This document shows positions 46,187 to 55,984 of a stretch of DNA of 64,000 nt, piece after piece. The DNA is taken from NCBI GenBank assembly GCA_034440615.1, contig JAOTOM010005129.1, positions 1,008,871-1,072,870 on the forward strand. The letters are read 5' to 3'. Numbering within the stretch: position 1 is the first letter of the stretch; each line of letters opens with the position of its first letter. The stretch is from Ashinkailepas kermadecensis. Its lineage: Eukaryota; Arthropoda; Thecostraca; Neolepadidae. The notes below the pieces were generated by a model, which made no database searches, was not told the DNA's origin, and was given only the letters and a program-made list of their open reading frames with translations. The translations under genes were made by a program, and so were the position numbers.

Positions 46187-46660
46187 TCAGAACAACTCGC
46201 ACTTTCCCGGATTCAACGTGAGACCTGCCTGCTGTAGCCTTTCCAACACAGCATCCAGCTTAGTCAGGACATCATCAAAGTCTGCTCCATGCACTATGAC
46301 GTCATCAAAATAGTTCACGCACGACAGGGGACGCAAATCACCTAAAACTATATCCAGCAGACGCGCACACGTAGACGGGGCCGACTTGCACCCGAATGGC
46401 ATACGAACAAACCGATGTGCACCGAATGGAGTCACAATCGTAGTCTTATCTCTATCCCGTTCATCAATGCTTACCTGAAAATACGCATTATTCAAATCTA
46501 GGACACACCACATCTTCGATCCTGCCAAGATCTCAATAGTGTCGTCAATCCTCGGAATCGGATATGACGAGGGCGTCGTCACAGCATTCAACTGTCTCAT
46601 GTCAGCGCACATCCTGTACTGCCCAGACTTCTTCCTTACCAAACATATGGGGAAGCCCAA
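46187..46660 (-). pseudogene. pol: reverse transcriptase core
   Basis: Residues run LVRKKSGQYRMCADMRQLN, then LDLNNAYFQV with the first catalytic Asp (about residue 55), VRMPFGCKSAPST, and YFDD (117-120) with the Asp pair. The segment ends at CELF and the TGA at 46187. It lies one frame away from the upstream protease/RT-N frame; the switch is in a C-run near 46645-46650, consistent with loss of one base. The catalytic residues are all present, so decay is recent or the break is a sequence error. Confidence 0.92.
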
Positions 46661-47844
46661 CCCCCTCCACCAGACTCCTCGAGAACTCCTTGTTCCACTA
46701 ATGTCTCGATTTGCGCCCTCACCTCGTTCCGCAAATGGGGTGGTACACGCCGGGCCGCCTGACTCACAGGCGCATGGTCACCAGTATCAATCGTATGCGT
46801 CGTCACCGTGGTGTGGCCCAAATGACCATCAAACATCGACTTATGTTTGTCAATAACTCGTCTGACCGCCTCCTTCTGTACGTCTGACAATGGGGACTTA
46901 CTCAGGTCAATATGCCCACTTGGTTCTACGTATTTCGAAGCTGGCTCGCCGTCACTACCCCAGGAGTACAAGCTGTGCTCGCCGAACCCCACCTCAAGTT
47001 CGCCAATTTCTGAGCGTCTAGGAATGCTAATTGGCTCCGTCGTAATATTACGGACGACAAATGGGACAGAACTCCCTACTACATCGACCACTGCTGGAAC
47101 AAACTCGAGACCACAAATGTTCAACGACGGCTCCACTACAGCTGAGCCTATGTAGTCACAATTGGGCACCCATGCCCTCAGAACTGTTTCCTCACCCGGT
47201 GCAATTATGACACTACTCGACATCACCAAACGACCAACTGACACGGCCTCCGCCGACACCGAGCGAACTGACTCAGCCGGGGTTAATATCAATCTCCTTC
47301 TCTTCATATCAATCACGCATGGACAAGCTCGCAGAAAGTCAAGCCCCAGTAGGCACGGCACATCTATGTGGTCCGACACGAAAACACTAATGTTCACTGG
47401 CATTCCGTCAACATGGAAGCACAGAGTGGCTTTGCATGCCAGTGGCAGCTGATCTCGTGACGCCGTCTTGGCCCGCACTGCAGTCTTACGTAACCTCGGG
47501 GAATTTGGCAAAAGGTCGAACGCTGCTTGGTTCAGAATACTAATGTTGCTGCCTGTGTCCAGCAGACACTTACAGTCGACTCCCGAAATCTTAGCCACAA
47601 ATGTCATGTCCTCGTTCAGTGAAACCCATCGGTCGCCTGGGTCACCGTCGGTTATGTTCGCTTCCCTCCCGGTTTCTCTCCAGGTCCCTTTGTCCCTTCC
47701 GGAATCACATCCTCTCAGCCCATTCCTCACGGCCTTTGACTGGGTCCGGATCCCCCCATGGCCGCTCGGGTGGACCCGCGGAAGTTTCCCAAATACCTCC
47801 CACACACTTCTGGCACATGCCCCTGACAACCGCATTTCGGGCAC
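46636..47844 (-). pseudogene. pol: protease and RT N-terminus
   Basis: Opens in the -1 frame relative to gag and overlaps it by 118 bp. Counting from the start of the open frame, the aspartic protease has LLDTGSNISIL (active DTG at 96-98) and VPCLLGLDFL (163-171). A linker of about 150 residues leads to the RT N-terminus with EQGVLEES and WASP, where the frame ends. It has no start codon of its own and is reached through the slippery site at 47784. The protease would cleave the Gag and Gag-Pol chains. Confidence 0.92.
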
Positions 47845-48545
47845 CTAACATCTCGCTTGTCACAGTTATACCTCATGTGACAAGGCTGGCCACAGGCGTA
47901 ACACTCGCGCGGCCTACGCACAGGTCCACTGGACCTGAGTCCAGTCTGGACTTGGAGCTCTAATACGGCTATCCTCTTCTCTAACCGAGCAACAGCTGAC
48001 GCTTCAGGCTGGGCCCCCCTTGCAGCCATCTGGCGCACCGGCTGCGTCACGTGCCGAGCGGCACTGCACACGTGACGTACTTTTGCCACTGCATCCTCAA
48101 AAGTACTCGCTCCCGACGCGACAACAGGCGAGTACAGGTCGCCTGGAAGTGCCGACAGGAAATGGTTGTATAGCAGACCCTCCAATGCCTGTCCTGGGAA
48201 TCCTTGAGACACCATCTTCTTAAGCCGTATCACAAACGCATCTAGCGACTGGGATGGGTCGTACCTGAGATCCATAAGGGCCACATGGTGGTCCACAGAG
48301 CTACCACTGCTGAAACTCCCCTTCAGGCCGAACTCAACTTCACTATAAGACTCCTTCTGTCGGGCACCAAGGGCATCGAACGCATCCCTTGCGATTCCTG
48401 TTAGACACAATGGCAACATATCCAACTTCCGGCTCTCGTCCCAATCATGAAGCCTACTGAACCTCTCATAGTCGTCCAAAAATCTCTGCACCGAGCCACC
48501 TCCGTCGAAGCTTGGCATACCAACCATAGCAAACCTTGGCTCCAT
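47727..48545 (-). CDS. gag: Gag protein, capsid and nucleocapsid
   Basis: Intact 272-residue frame from the ATG at 48543-48545; an upstream in-frame extension has no ATG. The N-terminal two thirds is a Ty3-type capsid region (FDGGGSVQRFLDDYERFSRL, WDESRKLDMLPLCLTGIARD, LDAFVIRLKKMVSQGFP). Two CCHC zinc knuckles follow near the C-terminus, CYACGQPCHMRYNC and CPKCGCQGHVPEVC, each CX2CX4HX4C. The protein would form the particle and bind element RNA. Unlike pol it is unbroken, so this copy could still supply Gag. The C-terminus overlaps pol, and frameshifting there sets the Gag to Gag-Pol ratio. Confidence 0.93.
   Translation of the reverse strand: MEPRFAMVGMPSFDGGGSVQRFLDDYERFSRLHDWDESRKLDMLPLCLTGIARDAFDALGARQKESYSEVEFGLKGSFSSGSSVDHHVALMDLRYDPSQSLDAFVIRLKKMVSQGFPGQALEGLLYNHFLSALPGDLYSPVVASGASTFEDAVAKVRHVCSAARHVTQPVRQMAARGAQPEASAVARLEKRIAVLELQVQTGLRSSGPVRRPRECYACGQPCHMRYNCDKRDVRCPKCGCQGHVPEVCGRYLGNFRGSTRAAMGGSGPSQRP
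47784..47790 (-). promoter_or_regulatory. -1 frameshift slippery heptamer GGGAAAC
   Basis: On the element's strand the gag frame reads TTG GGA AAC, so the heptamer G GGA AAC is in exact X XXY YYZ register. A shift of -1 here leads straight into the open protease frame. The following bases (CCGCGGG-TCCA-CCCGAGCGG) can form a stem-loop, although the spacer to the heptamer is only two bases, shorter than usual. The same heptamer is used at gag-pro of some retroviruses. Confidence 0.75.
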
Positions 48546-49141
48546 TCTGCTAGTTCCAATAGGCTTCAACTATAGACTTGTGAACACGGCTTATACTAGT
48601 CACTCGACACTTCCAATATCCAAACGCGTCTGGCTTGACTGAATCACGCCACGCGCCTCATTAAACCGACATATATGCCTCGCCTTGACAAGGCACTCAC
48701 GGTTCCGACGCTGAGAATCGCACGCAGGAGTTGCGAGTCAGTCCTGCGTAGGGCCTTAGCCGTGTCCTCGAGATGCCACGTTGCTACGCGGAGTCGTTAC
48801 GTCATCTCAATCAGCTGGCGCGCAGACGAGTACTGGAGGCGCCTGCTAGTCTGTCGTTGCTAGGCGACCACAGCACTCACCAGAACCTGTATCTGGCAGG
48901 GCCGCCATCTTGCTCGCGACCCCCAAACTCATCACTTGCACGCAATCCTTCTGTGTAAGTGGCTGCACTCACGCGTCACACCGAGCCAAGTCATAAGTCA
49001 CTACACACCGTTACGACAGGATTCCGACGACGCGAATCCGCTCCTCAGTTCTCAGTCCGCCACAACACTCAATCGAGTCATCTGGCTTCCGTCGTGCGAG
49101 TCAGACGATCCGAAAGCTGTCAATCCGACCGCTGCCACCAA
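48546..49141 (-). promoter_or_regulatory. gypsy leader with primer-binding site
   Basis: The 596-bp untranslated leader between the 5' LTR and gag. One base after the LTR the element's strand reads TGGTGGCAGCGGTCGGAT (complement of 49123-49140). TGG is complementary to the CCA end of tRNAs, so this is the likely minus-strand primer site. I do not identify which tRNA. Confidence 0.7.
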
Positions 49142-49361
49142 TGTAGTCGCTGGGTCCGAACAATGCAGTCGCCGGGTCCGAACCGCAAACACGCATGACA
49201 GCTTTCAGTCCAACCCGCACGGGCGGACCGCACGTCCGCCCGCAGCCAGCTTTATTTTCACACTCCCGCGGCCGGGGATCTTTCGGCGCGAAAGCAACAA
49301 GCCAATCGGAAGGCACGCGTCGCCTTGGCGACGCGCGGGACCATGACGTCACCCGTCTACA
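49142..49361 (-). repeat. 5' LTR of gypsy element
   Basis: 220 bp, TG...CA ends, matching the 3' LTR at all but three positions. It contains the promoter region of the element; TGACGTCA and a GATTGGC (CCAAT-like) box lie in the first 70 bases on the element's strand, and AATAAA corresponds to plus-strand 49251-49256. No convincing TATA box is seen on the element's strand. Confidence 0.97.
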
Positions 49362-49365
49362 TATG

Positions 49366-51450
49366 CAGAACTTGTCTTGTGAACACCTTAAAGCACAATA
49401 ATAGCAAATAAAAGAAGAAAAAGACCAGGCTATGTTGGGTTACATACATTGTAGTATGCTAGGTTAACTTAGATTAGATGCAGTTTATTAAAAACGGAAA
49501 AGGGTAAATTTATACTTGAAGGTGTCTTAGGTGCAATATAACCCACTGGGGTTGACGCACCCTAAAACCCCAATAATCATCATGAACTCTTGGAATATTT
49601 TCCAATACAACACTTATGAACGTGATTAAGACGATGTGGACGATTCATTTCCGCTGGAAATGCTTACTTTTCAGTTCTTGAGCAAAGTAACGCCAACAAA
49701 AGGCTTTGGTTTAGGTAATATAGCAGTTAAAATAGATGGAACTGCCTAACCTGTCGTAGCATAACCTCCCTTTGAAGAAAAAATCGCTCCACGCAATTGA
49801 GAAAATCAGAAACAATTTTGTCCAAAAATTTTCACCTTTATAATGCCTAACCCAGCATACCTTAGCTTGCTTCTGACGATAAACAAGTTCCAATTCAGCT
49901 AAAAAAATATCAAAACTTTTTTAATTAATTTTCCAACTTAAAAATCCTAACCTAGCCTGCAGACTGAGAGGAGTCATTCATTCCTAAACAGCTTCAGTTC
50001 TGCTCTGCTAAGATTGGTGATAAAAAGATAGTGTCGATGACACAATTAATTGTGTCCATGAATATCGATTTGCATCCTTTTGTGGAGGCCACAGCCGCAC
50101 AAATTTTGAACTTGCCCTCCCCATGTTGATTCCCCCCCCCAAAAAGAAGTATGCTAGTTTTACTCTGGCATCGTGAAAAAATCACAATTTCTAATGTTTG
50201 AAAATAAGGTGGGCGAAATACGATGAGTTTTCAGTTGTGGAGGGAGAGGCCTGGTGCATTGACACCTCTCCCCCCCCTCCCACCCACCAAATGTTTTTTT
50301 TCCTAAAAAAATCGACACTCGTCATTATACGTTGACCACATGCAAAGAACTGCAATGAGTGCACATGCAAAGCACTGCTGCTGCCTGTTTGCATCATATT
50401 GCACATCCCAAGTATGTTTGGCTACACACTTCCATACTTCAGTGGTGGCAGCTCAAAGCTCCTCATTACTTTCGTCCTGGCAGTGATGTGTTTCTGGATA
50501 CATGCCGCTAAATCTGCAGAGCTGGGTACTAGTACATGCAGTGCTCATCTCACTGGTAAAAGGATCTTCTGTTGTGTTGGTGCTCGGTGACTGTTTCCGT
50601 AGCAACCTATGACATAAATAAAGATGTGGGATACCGGTTGGCAGTTCCTGGATTGATCACCTGCTATGCGGTGATAGTGAGAACCGAGTAGTGTACGAAT
50701 GCTAACAAAGCCCATCACTTCCACTTAGTTTCCACTGCCAGTTCGTCTTCTGCTGTGCGCTGATGTGGTCGAGTGCGCCTTTGGCTGCGCCCGGCGGCCG
50801 AGCCGACAGCTCAGATACCTCATCTAATGGCCGTGTCCCGTCCACAACAGGTGCTGGCGTCGGGGCCAGCGTCGGCTAAGATCAGCATGGTGTCGTGACC
50901 TGGTGAGGCGATGCACGTCACTCGCTGCTGGCGGCGGCTGTGCCCACTCGCGTTCGAGAGCTGCCGCCACCCCTCCCAGATCGGAGCAGGCTTTTTGGTG
51001 TGCTGTGGCGCCTCTATTGTGGGTCTCAATTGCTGTTATTGAAATATTTAAGCTAGTTGGACCTTGCTGGCACTTTGCACAGTAAAGCGTGGCTTTGGTC
51101 TTTCAATAAATGTCTTCCTTGATCTAGTGTTTTTCTTTCGTAAGAGAGGGAACCGTGGCTGCGCCTCTGCACCTCACCACACGTTAGCTTTGACAATGCA
51201 TAGTACTATTTGCGCACATATATTTTACCCTCAGCGCCACACCTGCGCAAGCCATAGGATATTAATTCATGTTTATCGTAGATAGGAATTTTTAATATCC
51301 TTATTTCACCAGAACTCAATGGCACTACCTTGTATGCATGCAATGCATGCCGGCCATTTACAGATATCCAGGGCAATTGATCGGACCCAAGTGCGACCTG
51401 GTCACCAGACCGGCCGGACCAGGGCTTCGGTCCCAAAATGTTGGCTGCCT
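49366..51450. other. Unannotated AT-rich DNA
   Basis: No gene recognised. C-runs lie at 50131-50141 and 50270-50280. A CpG-rich patch occurs at 50750-50960. Confidence 0.4.
49547..49580 (+). mobile_element. Micro-retroposon, short form, diverged
   Basis: Plus strand GGGGTTGACGCACCCTAAAA followed by CCCCAATAATC aligns with the short form (GGTCGACGCGCCCTAAAGCC, CAAATAAC). No TSD was visible, so this is a tentative older copy. Confidence 0.45.
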
Positions 51451-51453
51451 GAT

Positions 51454-51696
51454 CAGGAGTGTCACTGCATGCGCTCAGTGGGGAAACTGCCCCGCCCCAA
51501 ATCATTGATTTCCCCCCCAATGAGACCGAAAGTTAACCATTGGGTATATTGAGGCGCCCTTCCTGCATGCTCGAGTGCCTACCCTCTTCCCCCGCTCAGG
51601 TTTTTTTTCTTCAGCAGATGGCGTCCATCTGGAAATGTCATCAAAAGCATCAATTGGCCCCCAAATCAAGTTCACAAAGTGACACCCATGCCCCTG
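51454..51696. mobile_element. hAT-like MITE related to 38552-38885
   Basis: Ends CAGGAGTGTCACT (left) and AGTGACACCCATGCCCCTG (right) are roughly inverted, with extra bases in the right end. The interior shares CTCGAGTG, CTTCCCCCGCTCA, a T-run and GATGGCG with the element at 38552. No matching 8-bp flanks were found, so the boundaries are tentative. Confidence 0.4.
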
Positions 51697-51789
51697 ATCT
51701 TGAAGTACTCGGTGTGGGGAGGCAGCGATATCAAAAGGCATGGACAGCTTGAGCGCATCAATTTCCTTACCGCAGCCGGACGCATCCTC

Positions 51790-52078
51790 ATCACAGTCAG
51801 ATGTACCCAGCCCAATGTGTGCTCACCGCAGCCCGATGTATGCTCACCGCAGCCAAAGATACTCACCGCAGCCAGATGTGTACACACCACAGCCCGATGT
51901 ATACTCACAGCAGCCCGATGTATGCTCACCGCAGCCCGATGTATGCTCACCGCAGCCAAAGATACTCACCGCAGCCAGATGTGTACACACCACAGCCCGA
52001 TGTATGCTCACTGCAGCCAGATGTATGCTCACTGCAGCCAGATGTATGCTCACCGCAGTCCGACGCATGCTCACCGCG
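51790..52078. repeat. 21-bp tandem array, about 13 copies
   Basis: Units of the form GCCCGATGTATGCTCACCGC with variants GCCAGATGTGTACACACCAC and GCCAAAGATACTCACCGC. A block of about five units is repeated at 51820-51900 and 51940-52010, a higher-order structure. The 21-bp period keeps frames open on both strands (QPDVCSP-like heptapeptides); I treat it as a minisatellite. Confidence 0.9.
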
Positions 52079-52745
52079 GGCATGCGCGTTGTCAGCGAAA
52101 GCATGCGCAAGAGTGCGAGAACGTCCTCCGAGCCCGAAACATACGTCGCGTAGCAGTCTCTGAACTAGATCCGACATGCCAGAACATGAATTGCACCAAA
52201 GCTTCTGGCACTTCTCATTCTGTGAACTCTCCGAAGAAAGCCAGCCAACGGCCCGTGCATATCACGGAACGATTGACAGCACTGATGGCGTTTTCGGACA
52301 GTAGATTCTGCCAAGGATTCCCAAAATAAAAACAAAGGAAAATATATGTAAAATAAACTGCACGGCCAGGGATGTGTGGTGTGAACAACGAGTGTCGCTT
52401 TATGAAGTTGGCTGGAGGGAGGGGGGGGGGGGCAAATGATCATTTTGTAGGGGCGGTTCTGGCCCTTCGCGAGTGGGTAACCATTGTTTCCGTTTTACCA
52501 TCACAATAACTCCCCTCCCCCACACCCATAAAAACTCTTATTTCTGCCACTTCATTTTGTGGTCTGGGAAATAGGTATTCTTCTATATACTATACTTTAT
52601 CTTTATATCTATATATACTATTCTTTATATTTATTCCTATATTCGTATTATACTTATACTTCTTTACTATTCTTTATACTTATTCTTCTTTATTCTTTCT
52701 TCGTGCTTTCTTCATACTTGGTGAGGGTTATTTTGTGTCCGCTAA
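52079..52745. other. Unannotated DNA, T/A-rich at 52570-52720
   Basis: A G-run lies at about 52418-52432, and a low-complexity TATA/TTCTTTAT-rich tract at 52570-52720. No gene. Confidence 0.5.
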
Positions 52746-52749
52746 CGTG

Positions 52750-53410
52750 ATGATCTGTGACACCATTTTCACCCCGGCGACAAATTCATGATGACGTCCC
52801 TGAATTAGCACCTTCACAATCGCCTCGTAAGCTTCCATGGGACGCCTTTCAAGTGCTACTTGAACACCACCTCGCCGCGAATATTCCCTTGGGATGCCCC
52901 TGAATTGGTTGTTCCACAACCGTCCCCTAGGGACAGAATCCTGATGATAACCCTGAAATGCTATCTGAAGTACCAACCCCCGGGCGAAAATTATTGATGG
53001 AGCCCCAAAGTGACATTTGAACCTCAACCCTTTCAAGAGAAGGCCCTGGTGACGCTCCTGAATTGGCACCTGCACACCCTACCCTTAAAAACAAATTACT
53101 AGTAGCGCCTCTGGATTGCCATCTCAGCCACCACTCCTCAAAGGAAATCCCCGGTGACGCTCTGAATTGGCACCTCCACAACCGATCCATAGAGATAAAT
53201 CCCTCTTGACACCACTGAATTAGCATCACATCCACCCTTTCCAGACAAATCCCCGGCGACGCCTATAAAGCAGCCACCAGTCATCGGAGGAAAATATTGG
53301 CAACGCCTCTGTAGTGACACCCGAAACAACATTCACCGTAGACAAATGCGTTGTGACTCCTCTAAGTTGGCCTCCCGCACCTGAGAGAAATATCTGGTGA
53401 CGCCCCTGGG
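52750..53410. repeat. Degenerate ~58-bp array, about 11 copies
   Basis: Diverged units share GGTGACGCTCCTGAATTGGC, ACCTCCACAACC and AAATCCC phrases spaced 55-60 bases apart. The array is old, since neighbouring units differ at many positions. Minus-strand frames repeat FRG/GASPG-like phrases for that reason. Confidence 0.7.
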
Positions 53411-53568
53411 TCCATTCAGTGCACCCGGCTGGAGTCGGTTCTCGATACGGCCGCGTGACGTCATCGTCAGCTGACGGGCGGCGAGTTGGATAGCTTCTTG
53501 AGATGAAATAAAAGTTTGGGGGTACTTGAAGATTACCGATAGCAGCAAAGACCGGCAACAATCAAAGC

Positions 53569-54706
53569 CGGTGGCGTAGCCTGGATTTGGTCCGGGTGTG
53601 GGACATTTCAAGAGGGCCACCACTTTTCAGAAACCCCTCGAATTAAGGTCACTTTATTTGCAAATGGCCAAATAATATATACATATATATATATATATGC
53701 ATATACAAATTGCTGGTAAAAATACAGTTGCTAATCTCCATCGATACAACTGTTTCTTTCTGTTATCGGCTACGTTCGGACATAGTTTAATAGGGAGTGC
53801 ATTAATAATAAAGGCGAGGTCCACATTGTTGCGCCTTTTCAACATCTGCATACTTCTCTCTCTGTTCAAGGACCCTCTTTCACGGCACAGGACACTCCGT
53901 CCGCCCGGAGCCCCCTCTTTCGAAAGCTTGGGCATCCTCTATCACGCAAGGGACCCTCTGTGCGGTTTCGGTCCAATCGGCCTTGGGGCCCTTCATACCG
54001 GCTCTGCGCCCTCTCAGACTGCCCGGGTCCTCCCGCGGCTATGGGCTCCCTCCGTGGTTGCACGTACCGTCCCTGGCGATCCAGGGCCTCTGTCATGCTG
54101 GAAGCCCTCTTTCAACAGCTGGGGCCCGTTCAACTAGACCAGGGGCCCTTGCACGGCTTGGGCCCCATCCGTGGGTCCAGGAACTCCTTCTGACGGTCCG
54201 AGGCCCATTCTGGCAACTAGGCCCCCTCCGTTGTCTCTGCCCTCCCCCCTTGACGACCCAGGGCCTTTTGCTGTAAGCCGGAGGCCTCTTTTCAAACGTT
54301 TGGGCCCTGTCCGTCACCTTCCTTCGTCTTGGGCCCCGCCATCAGCCCAGGTGCCCTTCATATTGGCCCAGGCCCCTCTCAGTCAACACGGGACCCTTCA
54401 AACGATCCGGGTCCCACACCGATGATCTAGAAGCCCTTTACGTTAGCTCGGCCAAGGGCCAAGGGTCAACATCTTCTCGAGGGCACTCCGTTGGCTGGCC
54501 TTCTGCATCGACCCGGGACCTTTTCCCCTTCCGTAGGTCCAGGGGTCCTTCACGTCGGCACAGGGGGCCTTTACGGGACACTGCACCGACGCGTTGATGG
54601 GCCATTAGAACCCCTCAAGGCACCTGAAGGGCCCTCCGACCCTCCGGGCGGTGGCTGCTCCCTTTGCCCGCCCCCCCCCCCCCTCCCCCTCTAGGCTACA
54701 CCACTG
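53569..54706. mobile_element. hAT-like non-autonomous element (1138 bp) with 8-bp TSD
   Basis: The left end CGGTGGCGTAGCCTGGA and the reverse complement of the right end, CAGTGGTGTAGCCTAGA, are near-identical, and the CAGTGG start is typical of hAT elements. Flanks ATCAAAGC (53561-53568) and ATCAAAAC (54707-54714) match at 7 of 8. From about 53870 to 54680 the interior consists of degenerate ~20-bp GGGCCC-centred units, with frames on both strands that mean nothing. There is no transposase. Confidence 0.8.
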
Positions 54707-54714
54707 ATCAAAAC

Positions 54715-55045
54715 CAAGACAGCACATATGGACAATACTGTGAACACGTTTATGGGCACGCGGGTTGCCCGGGGAAAAACATCAGAACCCATTAGGGTTA
54801 GAACACATCAGAGGAGCAACCGGTATGTACAGGGGCGCAATGGGATACATCGGGGGCGCCCGGAATGTCAAGGGGCGACAGTGAGGTAGATTTTGGACCG
54901 CCCGGCGCTGACAGCGTCAGGCGCCAGTACGATCTAAATAGCTGGCATATTGCACGGGCACCCAGGCGCAACTGTAAAATATATATTGGAGCGCTCGCGC
55001 TGTTAGGGGTCCCAGTGGAACATTTCTAGGGGCGTCCTGGTTATC
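54715..55045. other. Unannotated DNA with GGGCGC-rich phrases
   Basis: Loose GGGGCGC/GGGCGCC phrases recur every 25-30 bases (54833-55150), possibly one more decayed GC-centred repeat. No gene. Confidence 0.45.
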
Positions 55046-55057
55046 ATGAGCGCCGGT

Positions 55058-55115
55058 GGTGGTGGTAGATTTGTACTTTAGGGTGCGTCGACTGCATTGG
55101 TCATTTTGCGCCCAC
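55058..55115 (-). mobile_element. Micro-retroposon, long form (58 bp) with 12-bp TSD
   Basis: Flanked by ATGAGCGCCGGT (55046-55057) and ATGGGCGCCGGT (55116-55127), 11 of 12 identical. On the minus strand it begins GTGGGCGCAAAATGACC, continues GTCGACGCACCCTAAAG and ends in a CTACCACCACC tail. It is closest to the copy at 11086, which also has a CCA-type tail, so the two form a subfamily. Confidence 0.88.
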
Positions 55116-55364
55116 ATGGGCGCCGGTATGACACACTTAGAGGTCATCGGCGTGCCGGGGGGAGGGGGCCAGTAAAAATAAATAGCGACACGAGGGACTT
55201 TGAGGGGGAGAGTGACGTTGGGTGTGGTGGGCGCCATGATAAATAAAGACACCCGAGCTGACGGGGGGGGGGGGGGGGGGGTCATAGGACACATTTAGGA
55301 ACAAGGGCTTGCAGGGTCGCCATTTGGACAAGAATAGCGATGCCCGAGGCGTAAGCACACAAAC

Positions 55365-55436
55365 GAGGCCAGTTGCGTTATTCGAACACACGATCTTACG
55401 AGTCCAACGCCCTATTAACTGAGCTACCACAATTCA
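55365..55436 (-). mobile_element. tRNA-like SINE head, family B
   Basis: The minus strand reads GAATTGTGGTAGCTCAGTTA, then GTTGGACTCGTAAGATCG, then a B-box-like GTTCGAATAAC. Only the tRNA-like half is recognisable. The A box is good and the B box is weak. No TSD was found; it could also be a degraded tRNA. Confidence 0.55.
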
Positions 55437-55984
55437 AACTGCTCCCCCTCCCCCCAAGGAGAGAAGGAAGGGATTTGATTACTGGTGAACAAGCACTGAA
55501 CTGAATCTGGGGGAAAGCCGTGCCGTACTTTGGTTTGGTCCCAACCAATGGACTACATATGTAATGGACTACCAATGAAATACAGTTCCGGCCACCGACT
55601 CGTCCAAAGCGAACATGCCATCCGACAATTCGCTCAGAGCACCGCACCTGGCAAAAGCTACGCGTCGGTAAACATTACTCAGGACGGTGACAAGCCTCGG
55701 GCTCGACTGTGTGATCGGAGCAATCCTGGTGTGGCATGGGATTAATGCATCGCTAGTGCAGTGCCTACCTAGCCAAGGGGTACTGCTCCCCAAGGGCGTC
55801 GCCGCCGGGGGGGGGGGCAGCGGGGGAAATCGCCCCCCTGCCGTGAGACCGGGCCCCCACCCAACCCTGAAATTTGAGGAGGCCCCTACCCGGAAATGCA
55901 CAGCAAAAAAGGCGAGCAAGGAGGCCGACGGGACAGAAGATCATGCTGTCAAGGAGGCTCCAAGACTGACGAGGCCCCCAGGAA

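Larger units (their letters stand above)
42919..49361 (-). mobile_element. Ty3/gypsy LTR retrotransposon, nearly complete
   Basis: A 6443-bp element on the minus strand, flanked by TATG at 42915-42918 and 49362-49365. Two 220-bp LTRs bound gag and a pol whose order is protease, reverse transcriptase, RNase H and integrase, which is the Ty3/gypsy (Metaviridae-type) order; copia-type elements have integrase before reverse transcriptase. The LTRs differ at three positions (about 98.6% identity), so it inserted recently. pol carries one apparent base loss, one nonsense codon and one more frame break, so this copy is not autonomous as written. There is no envelope gene. Confidence 0.97.

Noticed and set aside
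42919..49361. Endogenous retrovirus with envelope gene
   Set aside because: Only about 600 bp lies between pol and the 3' LTR and it has no glycoprotein-like frame, signal or membrane segment; it fits a Ty3/gypsy retrotransposon.
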